Assembly (NCBI RefSeq): GCF_028372415.1
Contig: NC_092877.1
Coordinates: 217,282,116-217,346,115 of the forward strand
Origin: Notamacropus eugenii
Taxonomy: Eukaryota > Chordata > Mammalia > Diprotodontia > Macropodidae
Direction: 5' to 3'
DNA: 64,000 bases
How positions within the stretch are numbered: position 1 is the stretch's first letter; every line of letters begins with the position of its first letter. Of this stretch, positions 1 to 11,279 are shown one piece after another. A model generated the notes under the pieces. It searched no databases. It was not told the origin of the DNA and saw only the letters and a list, made by a program, of their open reading frames with translations. Both the position numbers and the translations under genes were made by a program.

Positions 1-1431
1 TGTGCTTGAGAGAGTGTTAAAGACTTCTTGATGAGATTTTTTTTAGTGCCTTAGTAAGTATTCTTTTCTAAAAGTTAATTAAGTTTGTCTCACTAATAGA
101 TATCAATTGGTAATTATCAGGAAGCACCAAAGTGCAGACTGTTGAGGAGACGCAGCATTAGAAAAAAATACCTCTGATTCCTTTGAGAGAAGTGGTCCTC
201 TCGGAAGGGAGATATAATAGCCTTTCTCTGCAGATTTGACCTGCTAGCATCAGTGGGAATTGGAATAAGGATACCCTAGAACATGTACTATATTTGCTCA
301 GATTATTCCCTCTTTTGGGATTGCCTACCCTTACCATCAATGCATTTTGAACACCCACCTATCTTTTACAGTTCAATGAAAATGCTATCTACTCAAAGAC
401 ATCTTCCTGATTCATCAGGTCAGTAACAACCTTAGATCTCATATAGCATTGTTTTGTAATGAATTATAATTACAGTCTGTCCCAGCAACAAACTTATTCA
501 AATGTCAATCTAGCTAAGTATGTAAAGGCTCAGGAGTGGACACTAAATGATGAATTATTTGACCACAGAAGTCCATGAAACAGAGGAAATGTCAAATTAT
601 CCTTGGTTCTGTGTTGTCCTCTTCTACCCCAGGATGGTAGAAAAACAAGGAAGAGGATACTGGAAATTCCACAGAAACAGGAATAGTTTGGAGTGGAACA
701 GTCCCCAGGAGCTGAGACAAGGAGCAGGAGCAGAGAGCTGCCTGTGTGTGAACCCAGGCAAGAGCTGGGAGAGGTTGGCCCACAGAGGGGGAGGCATGGG
801 GTTTGGAAGTCAGCCCTGAGTCAAGAAGAGAGAGGTCTTTACTTGGATGCTGTATATTGTTGTATTGATTAAGGAGACTGTTCTTACAGTGACCTAGGGG
901 TGGATGGTGTGGTATTTTCTGCCACCCCTTAAGGATTCATCACGCTGGGGAAGACCCTAGCCTGGGACCCCCTGACTTTAGGGGTATAATGATATATGCT
1001 AAGTGCCATTTGATGTACTGAGTGTTGTGAGATACATATATGTATTAGATGATATGTTTTGATTAAGGATGTTGCTATGGATGTTTGCTTTACCATGTTG
1101 AACAATGTTTAGTTTATTGTTGAATAGAGTTCATTATACTATGCAATTGAGACCCTTAAAATTATTCACAGCAGCAATCCTCAGGTGTGCGGCCATGATT
1201 GGCATTACACCTTGTTATAAATATCACCAGAGGACATAATACTTCAACACATTTTTGATCTTATCAATTTGGTTACTCCCTCTATCAGCATACACTGAAA
1301 TCCATGCACATTTGCTCATATTATTTTCAGTTGTTATCTACATACGCTCAAAAATCCTCTATAGAGGAGTGATTCAATGCACTAGAATTCCTTTGATCTT
1401 TTAACAGTTTATAGGTACCAATACTGCAGGA
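1..1431. other. Unassigned intergenic sequence
   Basis: AT-rich sequence with no repeat or gene that I can name. The open frames at 547-819 (+) and 592-783 (-) lie on opposite strands of the same stretch and look like chance openings in a slightly GC-richer patch. They show no recognisable domain, Kozak context or splice structure. Confidence 0.4.
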
Positions 1432-1610
1432 AGATGGCACAGCATAGTATATAGAGAGCTGACCTTGGAATCAAGAAGTACTGAGTGGAAATCCCACTTC
1501 TGGTCCTGGCTCTGTGAGTGAGCAAATCTCTTAGCCTCTCAGCGTTCTGGATACTTCTCTAAGATAGTTGTGGAGAAGGCAGCCATCTGCCTTAGAAATC
1601 CCCCATTAGA
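1432..1610 (+). repeat. MIR/CORE-type SINE
   Basis: The tRNA-like head reads 'tagagagctgaccttggaatcaagaag' in broken form, followed by the 'gagcaaatctcttagcctctcag' block and a 'gttgtggagaaggcagcc' core. This order matches a marsupial CORE-SINE in the sense direction. It is diverged and has no clear target-site duplication. Confidence 0.65.
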
Positions 1611-2600
1611 CATTCCTTACGTTGATGTAAATTGTTGATTAAAAAACAAACATGTATAGTCCTTTATCTTACACCAAGAGTGACTGAATTCCTTTTTTCC
1701 ATTATATAATTCCCTGATTGATCTATTTTCTGCCCCTTCCTTCATACCACCCATCACTGACAATATGCTATAGCCCACTGATCTACTCCATACAGCTCTC
1801 CATTTTGCTTTTGGGGTTACAGTTTTGATTCTTTGAAGTTATGGATTTTCATGATTAGTTATCATATAGAATCACTGGAAAAATATTTCACTATTTCAAT
1901 GTATCTGTAATCTCATCAGTGTTGATCCTACCAACGTGCTGGAGGCTTTACTCTAGATCTTTGATTACTGTATGGCTACCAAAGGAGCACATAGTTTGCC
2001 TATCAATCAACCTGTGCTTTTACTACACTGAATAGTCCACTACTTTTCTCTCATCTTATAAGAGATATATTCATATCTTTCATACCACTTCTCCTGTGCA
2101 TTATTTTGTTGTTAATATATTGCAGTTCTCATGCCTACCATGCACCTCTCCCTTGCCCTTTGAGTGACCTGCAATTTTAATTTCTTGGAAGCTGTGGTAT
2201 TCTATATTTCATAACCATATAGCATAATAAGAGGATTTTTTTTTGTTGGAAAAAAAACATGACAGTTTCAGGGAAAAGCCTGAGGTCATTAAAAGCACTA
2301 CGCAGCTTTCAAAATGAAATCCAGTTCCTCTTTCTTCTCCTGTTCAATTCTTGGTCCAGCTCACTGTCCCTCTATGATGGCCATTCAAGATGTATTCGTT
2401 GAAAGATGCACTCTCCTGTCCATCCAATGGCATAGTACAGTTTGATCAATAAGCATTCTTTATCTACTGTTTTTTCCAATATGCATATTTAGCATAAATT
2501 CTTTTGAATAATCATGGATCCAGTTTAGTAGGCTTTAAAATTGTTCAGGGTCTTGATGTATTTATCACAAAAACATTTTCAAACAGAAGCATCTAGAAAA
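1611..2600. other. Unassigned intergenic sequence
   Basis: AT-rich non-coding stretch. I see no SINE head, LINE motif, microsatellite or open reading frame of interest. Confidence 0.4.
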
Positions 2601-4805
2601 CTTCACCAAGGATAAGGAATGCTTCTTCTATTTGGACTCTTCAAAGGGCACAAAGAAATTGCACCTAAAATTTAAAATGACTCACAGTTTCTCCTTAAAA
2701 ATGCAGTATAATTGTATAATGAAGGACAACAAGAAACATAATTTCATGAAACACAGATTTCATTTTGCAAAGCTCATGATGATGAACAAGGACAAAGGGA
2801 CCACTGCAAAGAGAGTTTTAACTTAAATATCGACATCTGTTGCCAAGAATGAAGAAGTAAAGAAATTTGATGAATAACTTCCAAAAAAAATCTTCTGAAC
2901 CAAATTAATATATTCATGGATACTTGTCTTCGATGCTAAGGTGGATCCAAGGAAAAACAATGGCAAAAATGTTGGAAATGTGGTTTTGGATTAAGAAATT
3001 ACAAGGGTTTGAAGGTTATTCAGAATCTTTATTCTAATATATCATTATTTTTTATTCAAGGACAGATTTGGTGGGTAAAAGTAAACATGATTTTTCTGAC
3101 TATGGCTAACTTCTGGATAAGTCTACCCAATATAAAATAACCAAAGCAAGGAAGCCAAACAAAGAGACATAGCCATCAAGGGAAACATCAGTTTAGAATA
3201 TAAGGTTATTTGCAAAATATGATTGAGAAGTATAGAATATTACCTCACAAATGAGGCAAAAACTGTGGATGGGAAAATGAGCCTGAAGAAAACTTGGCTT
3301 GAAACCCAGCCAAGCAGATCATCTCAGTAATATTTGTGTATGAAACTAGAAGGAAGACAAATAGATATTAAAGAAAACAGATCTGCCACTAGGTCTATAT
3401 CAATGTATTCTCAATGAGGAAGTGAAAATCACTCTCAAGAAAATTAAGTCAGGGAGAGAAACTAAACCTGAATACTTAAGAGAGGAAATCTATGCTTTAT
3501 TCAATACAATTTCAAAATAACCATGGGAGTTATTTTCAAGACACCTCAGCTTACAAAAGATTGAAAAAGATAACAGATGACTATTATCAAATAAAGAAAT
3601 CAAAATGATTACCAGCACATACATACATCTCTTCTATCAAATTTTTATGATTATTATATATTCATATTTCCAGGCTATCCTTATGTTTTTAAAAATGAGA
3701 AGGTAAAAGATAAGTTTTTTTTCAACAATTCTTCATTATGAAGAATGCAATATGTGCATTATTTATGAACATATCTTCTTAGTCACAGAAATGACCCAGG
3801 AGTTTTGAGGACACAATATCCCTCTGGGTTTATTGTTCATCTACTACATATATGTGTATATACACAAACTTAAAAGCTTTCTTATAACCTAACGTCACCA
3901 ATATTTACAATCATTGCTCTGATTATTAAGCATTGAGACATAAAATATGGAGACATATTATTGTCAAAAGTACCTCTCAGTATCAAGGAAGATACCCTAA
4001 ACAATCTAGAGATGGAAGAGGGATTCTCTAAAAAGAGTAAAAGTCTCCTGATGTTCCTGACTGCAGATTACGTTATTCTGACTCACTAAACCTTAGAACA
4101 TCACAGGGTCTATTCAATTAGTTTTGAGGCCATTCAATAGAAATTGGCTTTAATTGCCAAAGTTATAATAACGAAGTAGATAAAGAATGAGTATTGTCCA
4201 GGCTGTATCTCTCAGTTTGATGGGCAGTCCATTGAGTTACTACATTAGCAAATATAATCTGAACCAAGCATTGCAAATGGACAGTGAATTGGGCCCAGAA
4301 GAGAACAGGATGCTGAGACCTGGAAAGATTACAAATGGAAAATTATTCAGTATTTTTAGTGATCCAAAATTAGTCCCTATCAACAAAGTATCAAAATGTT
4401 TACTGTGATGCAATATGGGTACAAATCAAGTAACCCCACACTTAGGCCCAGAGGAGAACTGGACAAACATTTGTATTGGCAACAATCAAATAAAAATTAG
4501 ATTAGAGGTCCTTAATGTTTTTTTTGTATGTGTGTCATGGACCCCCTTTGGGGTCTGGTGAAGTCTATGAACCCTTTCTCAGAATGTTTTTTTTTTAATT
4601 CATAATTGAAGAAAATGCTCATTTTCAGTTAGAGTTTAGTGAAAATAAAGATATCACTTTTTCCCTACCACACCCTCCCCCCACCCCGAAATCAATCCAT
4701 GGACCAGAACCCTTGAGTTAGAGTAAGAAAACACATGCCAAGCCAGGAAACTGAATTACTTCCATCTGAATTGTCTTAGGAAAATCCTGAAGTAAATGAG
4801 TTAGA
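2600..4805 (+). mobile_element. Ancient RTE-like LINE relic with endonuclease and reverse transcriptase traces
   Basis: Protein-level traces of a non-LTR retrotransposon appear in the correct order on the + strand. Around 2928-2945 the frame reads FDAKV, the catalytic-site block of an APE endonuclease, followed near 2978-3008 in a shifted frame by CGFGLRNYKG. At 3435-3530 it reads KITLKKIKSGRETKPEYL, the entry of the reverse transcriptase domain. At 4047-4085 it reads LMFLTADYVILTH, a degenerate form of the FADD catalytic box. At 4285-4400 it reads ELGPEENRMLRPGKI, a post-catalytic segment typical of RTE-type elements. At about 4737-4800 there is a short match to the LINE fragment at 6170-6226. 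Spacing between the blocks fits one element. Frames are broken by many stops and shifts. The clade is inferred from motif style and could be another APE-type LINE. Confidence 0.55.
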
Positions 4806-4964
4806 GTATATTAGATAGAGATTGACAAACTCTCTATGAACACTCACATGGAATGAAGAAGCATGGATTGATGGCAAGCAGCAATGATTGAAAAAAACTA
4901 ATAAAATCATCAATTGAAAGAGGAAAGTATTATCTTTTTAAGTTTCGTGTACACCCAAGAGATT

Positions 4965-5050
4965 ATATGTCCCTTGAAAGGAAGGACAATGTCATACCAA
5001 TTTTGAATCTCCCCTAGTGCCTAGCACAGCACTCTGTGTGCATTAGGATT
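4965..5050 (+). repeat. SINE/L2-type 3' tail fragment
   Basis: The segment reads 'cttgaaaggaaggacaatgtc ... tgcctagcacagcactctg', the 3' tail shared by L2 and CORE-SINEs. It is short and diverged. Confidence 0.45.
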
Positions 5051-5228
5051 ATAGAATCAAAGATCTAAAGTAGAAAGAAACTTTAGAGGTCATCAATTCT
5101 AACACCTTCATTTCACAGAGGAGGAAATGGGGTGCAGAGAAGGTAAGTAACTTATACAAAGTCACACAGCTAATAACTGACTGAATCTGGATTTCTGACT
5201 CCCAGTTCACAACTCTATTCATTAACAC
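5051..5228 (-). repeat. MIR-type SINE, antisense
   Basis: The antisense MIR signature is clear: 'tttagaggtcatcaattctaac', then 'cacagaggaggaaatgggg', then 'gtcacacagctaataactg'. The order is that of the MIR core read on the opposite strand. Confidence 0.7.
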
Positions 5229-5759
5229 ATTTTGCTCATTAATTGATTAACTGATCCCCATTTCACAGAGGAAGAAATTGATGCCCAGAAAATTAAAGTG
5301 ACACCCATGGAAGAGAGACCTTTTTTTTTTCAGGATAGTAGATATCTTAGCATGTCAACAGGCAAATAAAAAAAGTCAGTGTAAAGACTAAAGATGAATG
5401 TGGATTATTGAAGGAGAAAGATCCCAGGGAACCCTACACACATGCAATCAAGGATACAGTTAAGGAAGTTAGCTTTGGCCAGGAGAGGGGCTCGTCATTC
5501 TGAGAATGCAGATGAAAGGAGAATAAATAAAAAACAGAACTTTATGGTAACAGAGGGAGGGACTGGAGGTAACCTGGACTAGATCTTTTTTGTCTTTTCA
5601 TTAAAGCACTGCCAAGATGGTCTGCTAAGAGGCGGAGCTGGGGGAGAATTGATACAAGGGCAACTAATAGTGAATTGTTTTGAATTGTTTTATCTCTCCC
5701 GCTCACTCTCATCCCCTGTACTTTATCACTAACTACAACTAGGGTAAAATGTATTAGTA

Positions 5760-6032
5760 TTGTGCTCTGTGTGTGTGTATACACACATACATACACACAT
5801 ATACATATATATACACACATGCATCTATACACATATATACATATATTCACACACATATATACACATATACACATATATATGCATATGTACATGTGTACAT
5901 ATATTGGTATCTCTGTATATATGTGTGTGTACACACATACAATATAGAATGCCTGCATGTATTTTATATATGTATGTGTGTATATACGTGTGTACATATA
6001 TACATATATTCATGTGTATATATGTACATATG
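5760..6032. repeat. Compound (TG/CA)(TA) microsatellite
   Basis: About 270 bases of almost pure alternating purine and pyrimidine, mixing tgtg, cacac, tatata and repeated 'acatatatac' units in both orientations. Five overlapping open frames of 61-151 codons on both strands exist here only because the repeat contains few stop codons. All are rejected as genes. The tract is rich in self-complementary blocks. Confidence 0.9.
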
Positions 6033-6079
6033 TAACAAGTATATATCAGTGTTTGGGAAGCTCCGAAGGAAAAGTGTGG

Positions 6080-6705
6080 GAGAGAAGGGGTATTAGACTG
6101 ACTACCAAACTCAAAGTTGTTGTGCTGACCTCATTGTTGTAGACCTGTGAAACATGGACAGTCTACCAGTGCCATGACAGGAAGCTGAATTGCTTCTATT
6201 TAAAATGTCTTAGGAAGATTCTGAAGATTACCTGGCAGGGTAAGGTACCAAACACTGAGGTCCTTTCTTGAACTAAACTGCCAAGCATTCAAACTCTACT
6301 TCAGAGAGTGCTACTCCAGTGGGCTAGCCATGTTGTTTGAATGTCAAACATCTGCTTGTCTAAAAGAGAGAACTCACACAGTGCAAGTGCTCACATGACA
6401 GTCAGAAGAAGTGATACAAGGACACTTTCAAGGTCTCTCTTAAGAACATCAGAACCGATTTGCGGCATGGGAGACACTGGCACAGGACTGCCCACCACAC
6501 ATGCCCCATCAAAGAAAGTATTGTGGTCTATAAGCAAAGCAGAATTGAAGTAACTCAAAAGAAAGGCGAGATGGGCAAATTTAGAGAGTCCACCCATGAT
6601 ATTCATATCGACTATCTGTGCCCAACCTGCAGCAGAGCATTCCAAACCAGTATTGGTCTGCTTAATCACAGTCAGATGCATTGTAACTTGGCTCTAACAT
6701 AGTAA
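6080..6705 (+). mobile_element. LINE 3' end relic (C-terminal region of the pol-like ORF)
   Basis: Reading + with frameshifts gives traces typical of the C-terminal part of an APE-type LINE polyprotein: ETWTVY-like 'KHGQSTSA' context at about 6150, LNCFYLKCLRKILKI at 6180-6225, a GHVV-like block at about 6325, and near 6618-6680 LCPTCSRAFQTSIGLLNHS, a Cys-Cys-His type zinc-finger tail. The element is dead. A short stretch at 4737-4800 belongs to the same family. The exact clade (RTE or another) is not certain. Confidence 0.55.
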
Positions 6706-6764
6706 TGTCATTTTGGTCCTCTGAGAACAGAAGAAAACAATCGACCACCAATATATAATATGTG

Positions 6765-6826
6765 TATTTGTGTGTGTGTATACATGTATACACACACACG
6801 TGCATATATAGATATAGATATACCTG
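6765..6826. repeat. TG/TA microsatellite
   Basis: Tract of tgtgtgtgtgtatac followed by acacacacacg and 'tatagatatagatata'. It is a simple repeat with a locally palindromic layout (tgtgtata...tatacaca). Confidence 0.85.
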
Positions 6827-7250
6827 ACCATGTGGCTAAAATTTCATTTTTATTGATTTTAATAAAGAGGTTTTGTCACTTGAAAATGTAAGAAAAGCCA
6901 GATTATAAGGCAACGCAGAAGAAGGCTGGTGAGTAGAAGTTTGGAGAAAGGTACCTGAGAGATGGGAATTCAAAGTGTTTGTTGTTAGCACCAACCATTT
7001 TGTGCCTTGGGAAGCTATGTTTGGCAGTGCAGGAGTATTCCGGAGTGTAAGTTATCAGACTGTGAGGTAGTAAGGGGTCTGGGCTGCCACAGATATGGTC
7101 ATTTGGTTAGAAGCCAGGGATCCCAGGCTAAGTGACATATGCTTATGGGATCAGAGAAGCAAAGAAGCAGAAAGAAATTATATGTTGGGAGGAAAACTCT
7201 ATGGACATCCCCCCCCACCCCCAGTATTGTGTATTTTGTGTATTGTCTTC
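6827..7250. other. Unassigned intergenic sequence
   Basis: Nothing recognisable. A C-rich run (ccccccccacccccag) sits at 7210-7224, just before a repeat tail. Confidence 0.4.
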
Positions 7251-7372
7251 CACCTTTAGACTGTAAGCCCCTTGAGGGCAGGGCAGCGACTAACATTTTT
7301 TTTTTCTCATTTGTAGCCCCCTGCACTTAGTGTAATGCCTGGCACATAATCAGTGCTTAATAAATGTTTACC
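7251..7372 (+). repeat. L2/CORE-SINE 3' tail
   Basis: The segment 'agactgtaagccccttgagggcaggg ... tgcctggcacataatcagtgcttaataaatgttta' (abbreviated) is the conserved 3' tail shared by L2 and the SINEs that parasitise it. It is in sense orientation, with a T-run inserted in the middle. Confidence 0.75.
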
Positions 7373-8489
7373 CTACCATATCCAATAAATAAGATTGATG
7401 GTCAGTGTCTTAGAGCAATATAAGTAGAAGCTAAGATAAGTGGTATAGTTGGATGGACTAGAGGGTGGAAATTTCATTTATAATTATGAAGACAGATTTG
7501 GTGGACTCTAGAGAAGATATAAGTTTAAGCAACTTGGGTTAAATGTAAACAAAATTTGGGTATTTCTCACTTTTTAAAATTGCTTATCCCAACACTCACA
7601 CCCAGAGAGGGCAGTAGCAATGTGTACTCTTCAGAACAAAAGAGAAAAAAAAAAACCTTCCTTTACTCGTCTTTCACATTCTTCCATTATTTAATGAAAG
7701 CTTTTGAAGCCATCTTTGAGAACTTCAGTCTCATTGATTTTTCAGTGAGGACAAATCATTTTGGGCTCCTTATTTTCCATGGTGATTGAATTGTGTTCAG
7801 GTCAGAAATGCTTCAAAAGTGAATGAAGAGGCTTTTACCTCAATTGTTTTCTAAAGGCTGATTTCACAAGCCTATCTCAAATTATCTCAAATAATAACAG
7901 CAGCATTTGCTGCCATACCACAAATTAAGGACGGATCAAGGGTTCCAGTCCATCCCTCTCTTTTTTTTTCTGTTCTTTCAAAGTGAGAACGATAAAGAAA
8001 TTAGGTGAAGGCAAAAGAGAGTTAGAAAGTTTGGGGACTGAACAAATCAGAGCAGGACATTGCGCCCTACCACATGAAAACACAAGCCTTTAGATTTGCA
8101 GGTACAGAACTGTGAGCTGCCTTTAATGAACTCATAAAGGCAAAGGTAGGGATCAGAGGATTTGAGTTTAGTAGAAAACTATCTCCTCTCTCTTAAACTG
8201 CCTCACAAAGCCACTTTTTATCAACTCTTTCCTTCAGCAGGTCCCCAGGACATGACTTTACCTCAGTCAATACTTTTAGGGTCCTTTGGAGCTTGAAATA
8301 AAACAATTTAATTAGTAAACTCTATGTGAGGTACTTGGCGTCTTGACTCACCTATTTTTATTCCCAGGCTTCAAGGAGTCAAGCATTGTTTAGGGTTAAT
8401 GGTTTAGATTCATACGTGTTATTATCCTGCTTGAAAAGATTGTAAAACATAATTATCAGTAATATCAGTAAGATTTTTTTCTTCTTTGG
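7373..8489. other. Unassigned intergenic sequence
   Basis: No gene or nameable repeat seen. The open frame at 7556-7789 has no recognisable protein features. Confidence 0.4.
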
Positions 8490-8960
8490 ATCAAGTTCCT
8501 AGCCAAGATGGTATACTAGAGACTTAGATACAGACCTCTTATCACATATTTCTACAAATCATAGGGGGATGTATCCGATGTCCAGGGAGGACTAGCACCT
8601 CTGGTGTGAGGGCTCGCCGAACCCTTTGCAGGCCTGCTCATCCATCTTCAGTGTTCACCTGAACCCCATCTCTCACCTGTGCCTCCAAGATGCTGTAGCA
8701 TGTGCAGCAGCCACATCTGATAAAACCACCTCAGTAGCCAGGCTAAATCAGGTTGAAGATAACATCTGTGAGTTAGGAGGATATACCCCAAGCATGTGAA
8801 GTTTTCCCCCAGAGGAATGGGCAGATGAGAAAAATATCTTCTAATGGCCACGAAGACGAGTGAAGCAGGCGCTGTGGAGTATTTAGTTTGGTCAGACATC
8901 AAAGATGCAGAGATTATCCAGCATCCCAGGTCTTGACTCAGGAAGAGAGAATAAGGCTAA
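8490..8960. repeat. Probable interspersed repeat, family unassigned
   Basis: Begins with 'agccaagatggtatactag', similar to the 5' end of L1-type elements, then runs into moderately GC-rich sequence containing 'ggccacgaagacgagtgaag'. The phrase 'ggccacgaagac' recurs at 14760-14772 inside a SINE-like element. I recall similar text as repetitive in marsupial genomes but cannot name the family. Confidence 0.4.
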
Positions 8961-9625
8961 AGTCCTCACACAATTCTGCCTTATTTAAATCCAGTTCACA
9001 AGCAAGTCAAGTCATGATGTCATTAGATCTCTTCAAAAACAAAGGAGGCACAACAGCAAACCATAGGCCATTACCCGCCCCATACTTTATACCTTCCCCT
9101 TCTCAAATAATGAAGTACTATGCATAGCCAGCGACAGTTAGAAATGATCCTTTATCCAGCTGGCATTGGTACCCATTAAAATAGCAAGCAGACACTTGTA
9201 AAGAACAGAAAAACTTTGGATTAGACATCTATCCTCCTTGACCTTGTAAAAGGAGGGAGGAAGGAGAAAGGGACACCACCATCTACATGAATTCTTGGTC
9301 AGGAAGAAGTTCATGGACAATCAAATATACTATATCAGTTATCCCTTCTGCATCACTGGATGAAAGTGCTGGTGGCAACCACAGTGGAGTTTTGGTCGTC
9401 CTCAACACCAACTCCTAGCCTCAGCCAACTGGTCCTCTTTATTTCATCTCTCAAGCGCCCATCTAGCTCTTCCCTATCTTACTCATTCAACAACTCCATT
9501 CAGATCCTCCACCCAGTAACAGAGTTTATAGCATAAGGCATACAGAGATTGTTAATTGACATTTTCTACTAATAGGCTGTACTTACTTTTAAAGTATAGT
9601 TGAATTTTTCATCCATGAACCTATT
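8961..9625. other. Unassigned intergenic sequence
   Basis: No recognisable gene or repeat. Short open frames at 8888-9127 (+) and 9138-9320 (-) show no domain signatures. Confidence 0.35.
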
Positions 9626-9627
9626 CA

Positions 9628-9666
9628 GATATATATATATATATATATATGCATATATATATACTT
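9628..9666. repeat. (AT)n microsatellite
   Basis: About 38 bases of AT alternation with one 'gc' interruption. Confidence 0.9.
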
Positions 9667-9714
9667 AATGAATACATACATAAAGATATACAGTATGATA
9701 CGGTATTTTTAAAA

Positions 9715-10165
9715 ACTAGCTTCAGTCAGGAAGATGGAAGTTCAAATCCCACCTCAGAAACTTACTGACTATGTGACCCCGGACAATTCACTTACCTTTT
9801 TGGCATCCAGGTCATTCCTCCCCTATTATGTGTTGTCTCTCCATTAGAACACAAGCTTCTTGGGATCAGGAATTGTCTCACTTTTGTATTTGTATCTCTA
9901 ACATTTCCCACAGTGACTGGAACACAATGAACTCTTAATAAATATCTTTTTTCATTGGGTGGGGGGGAGGTGTTGGCAATAGGGATTAAATGATTTGCCT
10001 AGGGCCACAGAGCTAGTATACGTCTGAGGCAAGCTCCAGGATTAGTATCTATCCACTGCACCAGCTAGATGCCCCTCTATCATTGCCTCATTCTAAAGTT
10101 ACAGAGAAGATACCTATCTGTATTGGTAGCAGGGGTTTCCTTATTAGGAATCCTCTAAACCAGTG
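9715..10165. repeat. Cluster of CORE/MIR-type SINEs in both orientations
   Basis: 9715-9955 is a sense SINE: 'gaagatggaagttcaaatcc', 'actatgtgaccccggacaa', then the tail 'cttcttgggatcaggaattg ... cttaataaatatc'. 9956-10072 is antisense: 'gatttgcctagggccacagag' ending in 'ccactgcaccagctagatgc'. 10073-10165 carries the 'cagagaagatacctatctg' core in the sense direction, as at 1432-1610. Confidence 0.7.
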
Positions 10166-10264
10166 AAATCGTAGGTATTACCCAAAATCACAATATTGTT
10201 ACTAAAGGTATAACACCTGAATAGCAAGTTCATGACATGCATGTTTTTGTAGTTATTGATCTGT

Positions 10265-10600
10265 GGATCATTCATTCAGTAAGTATTTCATTCAAAAGGT
10301 ATTTTAAGCAGCTACTATGTGCACAAGACCATGTAAAGGGAGGTCATTAAGGTGTTATATAAAATAATGCTAGTTTACAATTATGTAGCATTTTTCTCAG
10401 ATCACAAGATAAAGATAGAAAGCTACAAGGTAACTTAGAAGTTATCTGATCCAATCTCCTCATTTTTCAGGTAAGGAAACAGGCCCAGAGAGGCTAAGTA
10501 CTTACCAAAGTCATATCATTAGCAAGTAGCAGGATTTGAACTCAGGTCCTCTAACTCCAAATACAGAATTCTTTCCAATACACTACTTCTCTACTTATAA
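10265..10600 (-). repeat. MIR-type SINEs, antisense
   Basis: Contains 'gtatttcattcaaaaggtat ... gctactatgtgcacaagacc' followed by the antisense MIR order: 'agttatctgatccaatctcc', 'ggaaacaggcccagagaggc', 'tttgaactcaggtcctctaac'. There are probably two abutting elements. Confidence 0.7.
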
Positions 10601-11017
10601 AGAAGTTTATAGTCACCTCATTCAGTCTTTGCCACATACCTGCAACTTGGGTAATGCAAAAATTATTTTACAGATGAAGAATTCTACTCCAAGAGGTTAA
10701 ATTGGCTTGTCTAAGCTTCCTCAGGGTTTATCTTGGGCAAAGTTTTCTCTTTTTCTTCATGAAATAATCATTCCTGATGGAGAATTAAAGAACCTCTACT
10801 ACCCACTTCCCCACATCTTCCCCTGAAGATTTATCACTGCCTGATCTCTTTCTTAGCACTGAAAATTCCCTGCTACATCACATCTAACATACAGGGTACT
10901 TAGAGACTACCCTGTCTTTGGACAGAGACAAGTGCTTACCCCAGGTCCACCCCTATTCTGCTTCTGGAAATGATCCCTTTGGATTCTATGAAGCAATGAA
11001 CTCTAAAATAACCTGGA

Positions 11018-11166
11018 GAGAGACAGACAGAGAGAGAGACAAAGAGAGATGAGAGAGAGAGACAGGGGGGAGAGAGAGAGAAGAAGAGAAGAAGAAGAAG
11101 GAGGAGGAGGAGGAGGAGGAGGAAGGAGAAAGAAGGGACAGAGAGGGTTGAAAGAGAGAGAGACAA
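11018..11166. repeat. GA-rich polypurine tract
   Basis: About 150 bases of nearly pure purine on the + strand (gagaga, gaagaagaag, ggaggaggagg). It creates overlapping low-complexity open frames on both strands, which are rejected as genes. Confidence 0.9.
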
Positions 11167-11279
11167 AGCATCATAGCACCTCTCTGCATGTTGTGAGGTT
11201 GATATTCTTCCTTCCCTTCTCTTGTAAAAGAGTAGAGTTCAGTGTGTCACTATAACTTTAATGTGTCCTCAAGCTTTAA

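Noticed and set aside
5611..5640. 'gccaagatggtctgctaag' as the 5' end of an L1
   Set aside because: Resembles the L1 start but no L1 5'UTR or ORF1 follows. Too short to call.
5542..6142. Cluster of overlapping open frames on both strands (61-151 codons)
   Set aside because: They consist of Y/I/T/H/C repeats translated from the TG/TA microsatellite and have no gene structure.
11049..11255. RE/GE-rich frame resembling an RS-like protein
   Set aside because: Translation of a polypurine tract. No flanking coding sequence.
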